A stretch of DNA of 20,416 nucleotides from DASSHC01 sp035693105 (lineage in GTDB: Bacteria > Chloroflexota > Chloroflexia > Thermomicrobiales > Thermomicrobiaceae): the NCBI GenBank assembly GCA_035693105.1, contig DASSHC010000388.1, positions 1-20,416 of the forward strand, read 5' to 3'. The notes under the pieces were generated by a model that searched no databases, had not been told where the DNA came from, and worked only from the letters and a program-made list of their open reading frames with translations. Position numbers and translations under genes: made by a program. Below, in pieces: positions 6,531 to 13,254 of the stretch (positions within the stretch are counted from its first letter, which is position 1; each line of letters begins with the position of its first letter).

Positions 6531-8252
6531 CTACCAGCCGCGCTCGCTCAGACGGTCGAAGCCGAGACGGCCGAGCAGCAAGTTGTAGGGTGCGCTGTTC
6601 TCTGGGTGCCACTCGAAGCGCGCGCGCTCGAAGTACTGCACCGTCAGACCGGTATCCGGGTCGGTGAAGGGCTCGCTGATCGGGTAGCCGAAGAGGGCCA
6701 GCGACTCGCGCGCGGAGACACCCGGGTCACCGAACTCCAGCCCGTGCGTCTGCCAGAAGTTGAGGAAGGTGGCGCAGAGCGTGTGGCCGGTGGCCGCGAA
6801 GTACTGGCAGGGGGCCGTACGCGGCGCGTCTTCCGCTAGCCGCTGGAAGGCCGCCGTATCGAGCAGCCCGCGCTTGGCGGCGTCCTCCACCCCCAGCAGG
6901 CCCAGCTCGACCGCGTAGGGCGTGCCGGCGTGCTCGGGGTGCAACTCGAAGCGCTGGCGCTCGAAGTACTGCGCCGTGAAGCCGCCCTCGTCGAACTCCG
7001 CCGTCAGCGGGTAGCCGAAGACCGGCAGCCCGCCGGAGAGCTTCCAGAAGTCGCGGATCTCACCGCCCAGCCAGTGGCCGGTCTCGGGGAAGTAGGAGAC
7101 GTCCGGGTCGCGCGGGTCGCCCTGCGCCGCGCTCGGCAGCAGGCTGGCGACCGGCAGGGCGTAGACCTGTGACTCGCCCTGGCCGACCGTCTCCTTGCGC
7201 GCGAAGGTCAGCAGGCCGTTGCGGGCGTAGGGGTCGGCGTTGTAGCCCTGCCCGGCGACCGCCGCGAAGCGGCTGCCGGTCAGCAGGTCGTAGCCGCCGA
7301 TGTCGGCGGTCAGCGTGCCGCGCTGGAGCATGTCGATCAGGGTGCCGGTGTCGCCGGCGCCGTGGTAGTCCTGCCAGAAGACGTAGCGCCCATCGGTGGT
7401 CGGGTTCTGCGCCGGGTGGTAGCCGGCCTCCTGGGCCGAGGCGATCTCGTGGCGCTCGCCGCTGGCCAGGTTGACCACCGTCAGCCGCAGGTCGGCGCTG
7501 TAGACCAGGATGTCGCCCGAGAGATCGACCGACGGCGTGGCGAGCGCGCCGAGCGGGCCGCCGATGTCGAGATCCGCCTCGGCGACGACCGTGGCCGCGG
7601 CCTCACCTAGCCGCTGGGTCTTCAGTTGCCAGTGCACCAGATGCGGCCCGGTCTGCTCCAGGCGCACCCAGGCCACCCGCTTGCCGCTGATCGCCGGGCG
7701 CAAGAAGCCGCTGCTCGGCCCGCCGGTGAACGGCGCGCGGTCGAGCGTGATCGCCTCGTCCAGCGTCACCACGCTGCGCACCTGCAGCTCCGGCGTCTCC
7801 GTCTCGGCGAAGATGTGCGGCATGCTGACGAAGGCCACCCAGCCATCCGAGAGCGCCGGATAGACCTCGTTGCGGGCGCTGTCGGCGATGGTAAAGGGAG
7901 TGTTGCTGTCGAAGCGCTTGCCGACGATGTCGAAGTCGCCGTGGGCGCGGTTCTCCTGCCAGACCGCGACGTCGCCCTCGACGTCGGCGTACATCGCTCC
8001 GCTCCCGCCGGGCGAGAGCGGGAACTGCTGGCGATCGGCCAGCCTGGTGCCGGCGACGCTCCAGTCGCCGCTGGCCATCGTCTCGTAGACGACCGTGGTG
8101 CCGTCGGTGCGCGGCGTGCTCCCGGCGAAGAGCTTTCCTCCCGCGGCATCGCCCGCGCTGGCGCCGGCCGCGCCGGCGAACAGGCTGATGGCGAACGCCA
8201 ACCCCAGCCCGGTGCGCGCCACCCGCTGGAGTGACACGAGTCCCATCGTCAC
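6531..8252 (-). CDS. Secreted beta-propeller-like protein with two C-terminal FGYP/QYFER modules
   Basis: 573-residue exported protein of unknown function. An N-terminal signal peptide (basic start, hydrophobic core LGLAFAISLFAG, likely cleavage after AGASA near residue 33) is followed by about 340 residues of repeated beta-strand units with W/Y-x-D and R-V-A-W-V patterns, like a TolB/WD40-type propeller. Two tandem modules then follow, about 386-452 and 484-566, each running from YF..TGH through FW, FGYP and QYFER.RFE.HPE to LG.LG. I recall such modules in Chloroflexota exported proteins but know no assigned function. The start is GTG with AGAGGGGAAG six bases upstream; an ATG at 8246 is the alternative. 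It is probably cell-surface or secreted. Strong hairpins follow the stop. Confidence 0.88.
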   Translation of the reverse strand: MTMGLVSLQRVARTGLGLAFAISLFAGAAGASAGDAAGGKLFAGSTPRTDGTTVVYETMASGDWSVAGTRLADRQQFPLSPGGSGAMYADVEGDVAVWQENRAHGDFDIVGKRFDSNTPFTIADSARNEVYPALSDGWVAFVSMPHIFAETETPELQVRSVVTLDEAITLDRAPFTGGPSSGFLRPAISGKRVAWVRLEQTGPHLVHWQLKTQRLGEAAATVVAEADLDIGGPLGALATPSVDLSGDILVYSADLRLTVVNLASGERHEIASAQEAGYHPAQNPTTDGRYVFWQDYHGAGDTGTLIDMLQRGTLTADIGGYDLLTGSRFAAVAGQGYNADPYARNGLLTFARKETVGQGESQVYALPVASLLPSAAQGDPRDPDVSYFPETGHWLGGEIRDFWKLSGGLPVFGYPLTAEFDEGGFTAQYFERQRFELHPEHAGTPYAVELGLLGVEDAAKRGLLDTAAFQRLAEDAPRTAPCQYFAATGHTLCATFLNFWQTHGLEFGDPGVSARESLALFGYPISEPFTDPDTGLTVQYFERARFEWHPENSAPYNLLLGRLGFDRLSERGW

Positions 8253-8302
8253 GTGCTTCCCCTCTATCCCGAAGCCGTCTCGCGCGGCCTCGAACTCGTG
8301 CT

Positions 8303-8329
8303 ACGGCGGGCGCCCAATGCGCCCGCCGT
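8303..8329. terminator. Hairpin between ClbS-like gene and secreted propeller gene
   Basis: A perfect 11-bp stem, ACGGCGGGCGC with GCGCCCGCCGT, closes the 5-nt loop CCAAT. It lies about 85 nt past the ClbS-like stop and about 50 nt before the propeller gene start, both on the minus strand. There is no T run on the minus-strand exit side, so it is a possible terminator or leader structure. The remaining bases of 8253-8414 show nothing else recognisable. Confidence 0.4.
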
Positions 8330-8414
8330 CATGAAAAGTCGTTGTCTCTCGCCGGGGTTACGCCTCCCTGGCCGGAATGACGGTCGCGCCCGTCCATCCG
8401 GTCAGGGAGCTCGA

Positions 8415-8936
8415 TCAGCGCGCGGCCGCCTCCAGCAGGGCCGCGATCGTGGCGCGGTGCTCGTCGTAGTGCTCGTAGGTGTTGCCGCCGACCCAGTCGC
8501 GCACCGGGCGGTCGCGGTTCTCCGTCGCTTCCGGCTGGAAGTCGGCGTAGGGCCGGGAAAGCCCCTGCTCACCCAGGGCCGCGAGCGCGGCTACCAACTG
8601 CTCGTGCGACGCGTGTGCGTGCGCCAGCACCTGGGCGGCGGGCACCTGGGCGGAGCGCTGCTGCAGCGCGGCGTTGATCGTCTCGAAGTCGTCCAGGTCG
8701 AATTCGTCCTCGCGCAGGTCGAGCGCGGCCAGCCGCGAGCCGCCGGTCAGCAGCGCCAGCAGGCTCGCCTCCCAGGCGGCTACATGCGCCAGGTGGTCCT
8801 TGATCGACCAGCCGCCGGTGTCGCGGATCGCCTCCAACTGCTCCGGCGTCAGCCCGGCGATCGCCGCATGCAGCGCGTCCCACGATGTCTCGACGCGTGC
8901 CGGCACATCCGTGGGTGGGGTCGTGGCGTAACTCAT
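8415..8936 (-). CDS. ClbS/DfsB-family (DinB-like) four-helix protein
   Basis: 173-residue cytoplasmic protein of the DinB-like fold, closest in pattern to ClbS/DfsB. Family features: WSIKDHLAHVAAWE around residues 43-56, with His residues placed for metal or active-site use; a middle FETINAALQQRS segment; and a C-terminal GGNTYEHYDEHRATI with paired His. ClbS gives resistance to colibactin by hydrolysing its cyclopropane, but most family members have no known substrate, so a detoxification role is only an inference. GGAAGGGGAG precedes the ATG. It is divergent from the CGNR regulator across a 140-nt region holding a good promoter for it. A second family member lies at 12717-13241. Confidence 0.85.
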   Translation of the reverse strand: MSYATTPPTDVPARVETSWDALHAAIAGLTPEQLEAIRDTGGWSIKDHLAHVAAWEASLLALLTGGSRLAALDLREDEFDLDDFETINAALQQRSAQVPAAQVLAHAHASHEQLVAALAALGEQGLSRPYADFQPEATENRDRPVRDWVGGNTYEHYDEHRATIAALLEAAAR

Positions 8937-8994
8937 GAGCTACTCCCCTTCCTTGGGGCGCGCCGCACCCGGCAGCGCGGGAGCGGCTGTCCAA

Positions 8995-9020
8995 AACCAG
9001 ATAACTCTGGTATACTGGTT
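8995..9020. promoter_or_regulatory. Operator-like inverted repeats in the divergent region
   Basis: AACCAG (8995-9000) and CTGGTT (9015-9020) form an inverted pair, with an inner, tighter palindrome ACCAGA-TAAC-TCTGGT at 8996-9011. The sites overlap the -10 region and start point of the leftward promoter, where a bound repressor would block the ClbS-like gene. The adjacent CGNR protein is the obvious candidate binder; that is inference. Confidence 0.5.
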
Positions 9021-9046
9021 ATAACAGGTTGCATCTAACCCGTCAA
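9018..9046 (-). promoter_or_regulatory. Sigma-70-like promoter for the ClbS-like gene
   Basis: Reading leftward: -35 TTGACG (9041-9046), exactly 17 nt, -10 TATAAC (9018-9023). The start point would fall near 9010, leaving a leader of about 75 nt before the ATG at 8936. It is an AT-rich island in GC-rich DNA, and it overlaps the rightward promoter. Confidence 0.7.
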
Positions 9047-9057
9047 TGCTTTAGAAT
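9029..9057 (+). promoter_or_regulatory. Sigma-70-like promoter for the CGNR regulator
   Basis: Reading rightward: -35 TTGCAT (9029-9034), 17 nt, -10 TAGAAT (9052-9057). The start point would be near 9064, right at the ribosome site GAAGGAG (9064-9070), giving a very short leader before the ATG at 9077. Its -35 lies inside the spacer of the leftward promoter, so the two probably exclude each other. Confidence 0.6.
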
Positions 9058-9076
9058 CGGTTAGAAGGAGCGCGGG

Positions 9077-9724
9077 ATGGTGACGGCTGAGACCGGTACC
9101 CCGATCGATCAACTCAAGCTGGTAGGGGGCGACGCGGCGCTCGACTTCGCCAACACCGTTCCCTGGGACGGTAACGTTCCGTACAACGAGCGACTTAAGA
9201 GTTATGAGCGGCTCCTCGCCTGGTCGAGCCACGCCGGAATCATCGGCCCCGCCGAGCGCGACGCGCTGGCGGCTGAGGCGGGGCGCCGGCCGGCTGCGGC
9301 GGAGCTGGTCGTGATGGCTGCGGTCGAGCTACGCGAGGTGATCCACCACGTCTTCGCCGCGCTGGCGCGCGGGCAGGAGCCGGCCCAGGGCGATCTGGCG
9401 CGGCTGAACGCGGCGATCGCGCGCGCGCTGCCCCACGCGCGGCTGGTCCGCGCGAAGGCGGACGAGGAGGCTCCCTTCGCCTGGTCCTGGGAGCCGGGCG
9501 TGCAGCTCGACCGGCCGCTCTGGCCGGTGATCCGAGCCGCGACGGAGCTGTTGACCTCGCCGCGGCTGGCGCGAGTGCACGAGTGCGACGGGGAGCGCTG
9601 CGGTTGGCTCTTCGTGGATACCAGCAAGGGCGGGCGCCGCCGCTGGTGTTCGATGGACGATTGCGGCAACCGCGCCAAGGCGAAGCGCCATTACGCACGA
9701 CACAAGGACGAGCAGAGCGGCTGA
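9077..9724 (+). CDS. CGNR zinc-finger transcriptional regulator (ABATE domain)
   Basis: 215-residue protein with the two-part layout of CGNR regulators. The N-terminal ABATE-type ligand-binding domain (about 10-160) begins LVGGDAALDFANTVPWDG. The C-terminal treble-clef zinc finger has Cys170, Cys175, Cys191 and Cys196 (CDGERC and WCSMDDC), ending in the signature CGNR at 196-199 and a basic RAKAKRHYARHK tail for DNA contact. It is expected to be a cytoplasmic DNA-binding regulator. Divergent placement opposite a ClbS-like gene with overlapping promoters suggests it controls that gene and itself. The Nudix-like gene follows after 30 nt and is probably co-transcribed. Confidence 0.92.
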   Translation: MVTAETGTPIDQLKLVGGDAALDFANTVPWDGNVPYNERLKSYERLLAWSSHAGIIGPAERDALAAEAGRRPAAAELVVMAAVELREVIHHVFAALARGQEPAQGDLARLNAAIARALPHARLVRAKADEEAPFAWSWEPGVQLDRPLWPVIRAATELLTSPRLARVHECDGERCGWLFVDTSKGGRRRWCSMDDCGNRAKAKRHYARHKDEQSG

Positions 9725-9754
9725 GCCAGGACTCAGCGGCAAGCGGGAGGCACC

Positions 9755-10210
9755 ATGACCCACGCGACCGAGCATGCCACGCTGACCAGCGCCCTCGCGG
9801 GAGCGCGCCAGCATGCCTGCGCCGTCCTGCTGATCGATGGGTACGTGCTGGTGGAGCAGACACCCGCCGGGTACTCCCTGCCCCAGATCACCCCGCCGCC
9901 GGGCGAGCCGGCCGAGGTCGCGCTGAGCCGCGCGCTCGATGTCCTCGGCCTGGCCCACACGCGTCTGAGCTATCTCTCCTCCGTCTGGTCGTACGCGCCG
10001 GACCCGGCGACGCGACGCTACGTCGACCGGCTGGAGAGCTTCTTCCGCGTCGAGGCGGCGGGCGATCCGCGCGCCTGGGCACCCGAGGGCTACGCCTGGG
10101 TAGCCGCCGCGGAGGCGGTCGCCCGGCTGGCGTCCGGCTCCCACGCCCGCACCCTCGACGAGCTGCATGCGTCTCGCGACACGCTGCCCGGCTCGCTCCT
10201 CCTCTGCTGA
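9755..10210 (+). CDS. Nudix-fold protein with degenerate Nudix box
   Basis: 151-residue protein. The pattern AVLLIDGYVLVEQ, then YSLPQITPPPGE, then ALSRALDVLGL follows the strand-strand-box-helix order of Nudix hydrolases. The Glu-x7-Arg spacing is kept, but the metal-binding catalytic glutamates of the REUxEExGU part are missing (RALDVLGL instead), and the leading Gly-Gly is replaced by Gln-Ile. It is therefore probably not an active pyrophosphohydrolase; a ligand-binding or sensory role is possible. The ATG has a strong GGGAGG site eight bases upstream. It lies 30 nt after the CGNR regulator. Fold assignment is by motif only. Confidence 0.7.
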   Translation: MTHATEHATLTSALAGARQHACAVLLIDGYVLVEQTPAGYSLPQITPPPGEPAEVALSRALDVLGLAHTRLSYLSSVWSYAPDPATRRYVDRLESFFRVEAAGDPRAWAPEGYAWVAAAEAVARLASGSHARTLDELHASRDTLPGSLLLC

Positions 10211-10236
10211 GCGTTGGGCGCCCTGCCCCGCGGCTA

Positions 10237-10258
10237 GACATTCGCACGCCGGAGTGTC
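10237..10258. promoter_or_regulatory. Possible operator upstream of the AceE-type gene
   Basis: An inverted repeat GACATTC-N8-GAGTGTC (one G-T wobble) lies 48 nt upstream of the GTG start of the thiamine diphosphate enzyme. I see no convincing -10/-35 pair in 10211-10305, so that gene could be read through from the CGNR promoter or use a promoter I cannot recognise. Confidence 0.25.
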
Positions 10259-10305
10259 AATCTTGGGGTGTCGAATGGAGCGAGCCGCGGAAGAGGGGGA
10301 TCACA

Positions 10306-12717
10306 GTGGCGCAGCAAGCAATCCGGACGGAGGAGCCTGACATTTCTAGCGCCAGCCCGGATCAGCTGGCCGCGCTCGACGCGATCCAGCGGCGTATCCT
10401 CTGGCTGGCGACCAACATCGTCCACCACGCCAACCACCTGCGTCCGAACCCGGACAAGACCAAGGTGGGCGGACATCAGGCCTCCTCCGCCTCGATCGTC
10501 ACCATCCTGACCGCGCTCTACTTCCATTATCTGCGGGCCGGCGACCGCGTCTCGATCAAGCCGCACGCCTCGCCCGCCTTCCACGCGGTGCAATATCTCC
10601 TGGGCAACCTCGACCGCGACTACCTGCCCACCTTACGCGCCTACAAGGGTCTCCAGGCCTACCCCAGCCGCACGAAAGACCCCGAGCCGGTCGATTTCTC
10701 CACCGGCTCGGTCGGGCTGGGCGCGGTGGCGCCGCTCTTCGCCGCGCTGGCGCACCAGTACAGCCGGGCCCACTTCGGCGTGGGCGCGGTCAACTCCGAT
10801 CGCTTCGTGGCCGTGCTGGGCGACGCCGAGCTGGACGAGGGCAACGTCTGGGAGGCGGTGGCCGAGGAGGCGCTGAGCGGGCTAGGCAACGCCCTCTGGA
10901 TCGTCGACCTCAACCGCCAGAGTCTCGACCGGGTCGTGCCCGGGGTGCGCGCGGCCCGGCTGAAGGCGCTCTTCCAGGCGGCTGGCTGGCAGGTCGTCGA
11001 GGCCAAGTACGGCCACCGGCTGCGAGCGGTCTTCGCCGCGCCGGGCGGGGCCGCGCTGCGCCGCCGCATCGACGAGATGAGCAACGAGGAGTACCAGGCG
11101 CTGATCCGGCTCGACGGCGCGGCGCTGCGCGCCCGGCTGATCGACGGGACCGACCTGGGGCGCGAGGAACTGGCCCAGGCGCTGGCGCCGATCCCCGACG
11201 AAGCGCTGCCGGGGGTGATCGGCGACCTCGGCGGGCACGACCTGGTCGAGCTGCTGCGCTGCCTGGAGGCGACCGAGGCCGAGCCGAAGCGTCCCAGCGT
11301 CCTCTTCGCCTACACCATCAAGGGCTGGGGCCTGCCGATCGCCGGCGACCCGCTCAACCACTCGGCGCTCCTGACCAATGAGCAGATGGTGCAACTGCGC
11401 GAGCGACTCGGCGTGCCGGCCGAGGACGAGTGGGCCGGCTTCGCGGCCGATTCGGCGGAGGGCCGACTGATCGCGGCGGCGCGCGAGCGGCTGAGCCGGA
11501 GTCAGGAGCCCGTCGCGCCGCCGGTGGCGGCCGCGAGCATCCCCGAGGCGATCGGCGTGCGCCACCCGAACAGCACCTCGACTCAGGAGGCGCTGGGCCG
11601 CATCCTGCCGCGTGTGGGCGAGTTGCCGCAGGCCGGCGAGCGCCTGGTGACGGTCGCGCCCGACGTGGCGACCTCCACCCACCTCGGCGGCTGGATCAAC
11701 CGGGCGGGAATCTTCGCCCCGAGCGAACAGCCCGACTACGAGGGCGAGGGGCCGCGCGTGCTGCGCTGGCGCCAGGGTCCGGCGGGCCGGCACATCGAGC
11801 TGGGCATCTCCGAGATGAACCTCTTCATGGCGCTCGGCCAGCTCGGCCTGAGCTACGAGTTGGTCGGCCAGCACCTCTTGCCGGTCGGCACCGTCTACGA
11901 CCCCTTCATCTGCCGCGGGCTCGACTCGCTGATCTACAGCCTCTACGTCGGCAGCAAGATGGTCTTCGCCGGCACACCCTCGGGCATGAGCCTGAGCCCG
12001 GAGGGCGGCGCCCATCAGTCGAGCGTGACCGCCTCGCTGGGGATCGAGCTGCCGGGCCTGATCAGCTTCGAGCCCTGCTTCGCCAGTGAGACCGAGTGGG
12101 TGCTGCTGGAGGCGCTGCGCCAGTGCTGCGACCGCGAGCACGGCCTCGCCAGCTACCTGCGCCTCTCGACCAAGCCGATCGATCAGACGCTGCTGGAGCC
12201 GGCGCTGGCGCGGCTGGGCGAGGCGGAGCTGCGCCGCCAGGTGCTGGAGGGCGGCTACCGCCTGGTCGACCGCCGCGAGACGACGCCGCAGCTGCCGGCC
12301 AGCCAGGTAGTGCAGCTCGTGACCGCCGGGGCGATGGTGCCGGAGGCGGTCGCGGCGGCGGCGCGGCTGGCCGAGGAGGAGATCGCGGCCAACGTGATCG
12401 CCGTCACCAGCCCCAGCCGGCTCTACCGCGCGCTGCGCGAGCTGCGCCGCCAGGGCGTGCATCGCGCCGAGACGCCGCAGTCGGCCCTCTTCCAGCGGCT
12501 GATCCTGCCGGAAGAGCGCCGGGCGCCGATCGTGACCGTGCACGACGCGGCCTCGCACGCGCTCGCCTTCCTCGGCGGGGTCTACGGCGCACCGGTCATC
12601 TCGCTCGGCTTCGACGAGTTCGGCCAATCGGGCGCTCGTGCCGACCTCTACCACGTGACCGAGATCGACGCCGAGGCCATCGCCGCCGCCGCGCTGCACG
12701 CATTGGAGTTGAAATAA
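10306..12717 (+). CDS. AceE-type thiamine diphosphate enzyme (homodimeric pyruvate/2-oxoacid dehydrogenase E1-like)
   Basis: 803-residue transketolase-superfamily enzyme closest to homodimeric E1 (AceE), somewhat shorter than the roughly 890 residues of E. coli AceE. The thiamine diphosphate/Mg motif is GDAELDEG at 172-179, ending in VDLNRQSLD (Asn203); GDA replaces the usual GDG. AceE-like marks follow: SNEEYQALIRLDG, GGHD at 309-312, AYTIKGWGLPIAGDPLNHS, and in the second half HIELGISEMNLF and GTPSGMSLSPEGGAHQS. The E1 reaction decarboxylates a 2-oxoacid and passes the acyl group to an E2 lipoyl domain; no E2 or E3 is nearby. It could also be a 2-oxobutyrate enzyme like MdeB. The GTG start is backed by AAGAGGGGGA five bases upstream; a longer upstream frame overlaps two other genes and is rejected. 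Confidence 0.85.
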   Translation: MAQQAIRTEEPDISSASPDQLAALDAIQRRILWLATNIVHHANHLRPNPDKTKVGGHQASSASIVTILTALYFHYLRAGDRVSIKPHASPAFHAVQYLLGNLDRDYLPTLRAYKGLQAYPSRTKDPEPVDFSTGSVGLGAVAPLFAALAHQYSRAHFGVGAVNSDRFVAVLGDAELDEGNVWEAVAEEALSGLGNALWIVDLNRQSLDRVVPGVRAARLKALFQAAGWQVVEAKYGHRLRAVFAAPGGAALRRRIDEMSNEEYQALIRLDGAALRARLIDGTDLGREELAQALAPIPDEALPGVIGDLGGHDLVELLRCLEATEAEPKRPSVLFAYTIKGWGLPIAGDPLNHSALLTNEQMVQLRERLGVPAEDEWAGFAADSAEGRLIAAARERLSRSQEPVAPPVAAASIPEAIGVRHPNSTSTQEALGRILPRVGELPQAGERLVTVAPDVATSTHLGGWINRAGIFAPSEQPDYEGEGPRVLRWRQGPAGRHIELGISEMNLFMALGQLGLSYELVGQHLLPVGTVYDPFICRGLDSLIYSLYVGSKMVFAGTPSGMSLSPEGGAHQSSVTASLGIELPGLISFEPCFASETEWVLLEALRQCCDREHGLASYLRLSTKPIDQTLLEPALARLGEAELRRQVLEGGYRLVDRRETTPQLPASQVVQLVTAGAMVPEAVAAAARLAEEEIAANVIAVTSPSRLYRALRELRRQGVHRAETPQSALFQRLILPEERRAPIVTVHDAASHALAFLGGVYGAPVISLGFDEFGQSGARADLYHVTEIDAEAIAAAALHALELK

Positions 12718-13241
12718 TGTCGCGACCTGAACCAACCACGAAGCAGGAACTGCTGGCGATCCTCTGGCGCATGCGCGCCGATCTGGAGCGGCTGGTGGCC
12801 GAGGCGGGGCCGGGCCGGATGGAGGTGCCGGGCGCGCTGGACCACTGGACGCTCAAGGACGTGATCGCCCACCTGACCGGCTGGCGCTGGTGGTCGGTGG
12901 CGCGCATGGAGGCCGCCGCCGAGAACCGGCCTCCCACCCCGCCCTGGAGCGGCGGGCTCGACGAGGAGGCCGAGGGAGCCACCGACCAGATCAACCAGCA
13001 GTTCTACCAGGCCAACCACGACCGCCCGGTCGCCGAGATCCTTGCCGACTCGCGCGCCACCTTCGACCGGCTGGAGGCGGCCATCGCGGCGTTCTCCGAC
13101 GCCGAGCTCTTCGAGGCGGGCCGCTACCCCTGGATGGGCGAGTACAACAAGGCCGCGATCGTGGTCGGCACCGCCCTTCATCTGTGGGAAGATCACTACT
13201 CGTCGCTCAACTTCTTCCTGGCGCGTTCGGCGGCAGACTGA
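12717..13241 (+). CDS. ClbS/DfsB-family (DinB-like) protein, coupled to the AceE-type gene
   Basis: 174-residue four-helix DinB-like protein with clear ClbS/DfsB features: TTKQELLAILWRMRADLERL, then DHWTLKDVIAHLTGWRWW near residue 41-58, YQANHDRPVAEILADSR, RYPWMGEYN, and a final ALHLWEDHYSSL with paired His. It starts at the ATG inside TAATG, sharing one base with the stop of the AceE-type gene, which indicates translational coupling. An upstream in-frame extension lies inside that gene and is rejected. Function is unknown; ClbS-type detoxification or a generic DinB-fold thiol/metal role are possible. It ends 13 nt before the convergent M50 gene. The family match with 8415-8936 is by motif, not close identity. 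Confidence 0.87.
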   Translation: MSRPEPTTKQELLAILWRMRADLERLVAEAGPGRMEVPGALDHWTLKDVIAHLTGWRWWSVARMEAAAENRPPTPPWSGGLDEEAEGATDQINQQFYQANHDRPVAEILADSRATFDRLEAAIAAFSDAELFEAGRYPWMGEYNKAAIVVGTALHLWEDHYSSLNFFLARSAAD

Positions 13242-13254
13242 GGGAGCCCGCTCC

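Noticed and set aside
9583..10305. N-terminal extension of the AceE-type frame back to 9583
   Set aside because: It overlaps the CGNR regulator and Nudix-like genes, its translation is Arg/Pro-rich and motif-free, and the GTG at 10306 has a good ribosome site and starts the family match.
10882..12735. 617-codon minus-strand frame opposite the AceE-type gene
   Set aside because: The sense strand has clear thiamine diphosphate enzyme motifs over the same bases; the antisense product is compositionally biased with no motif.
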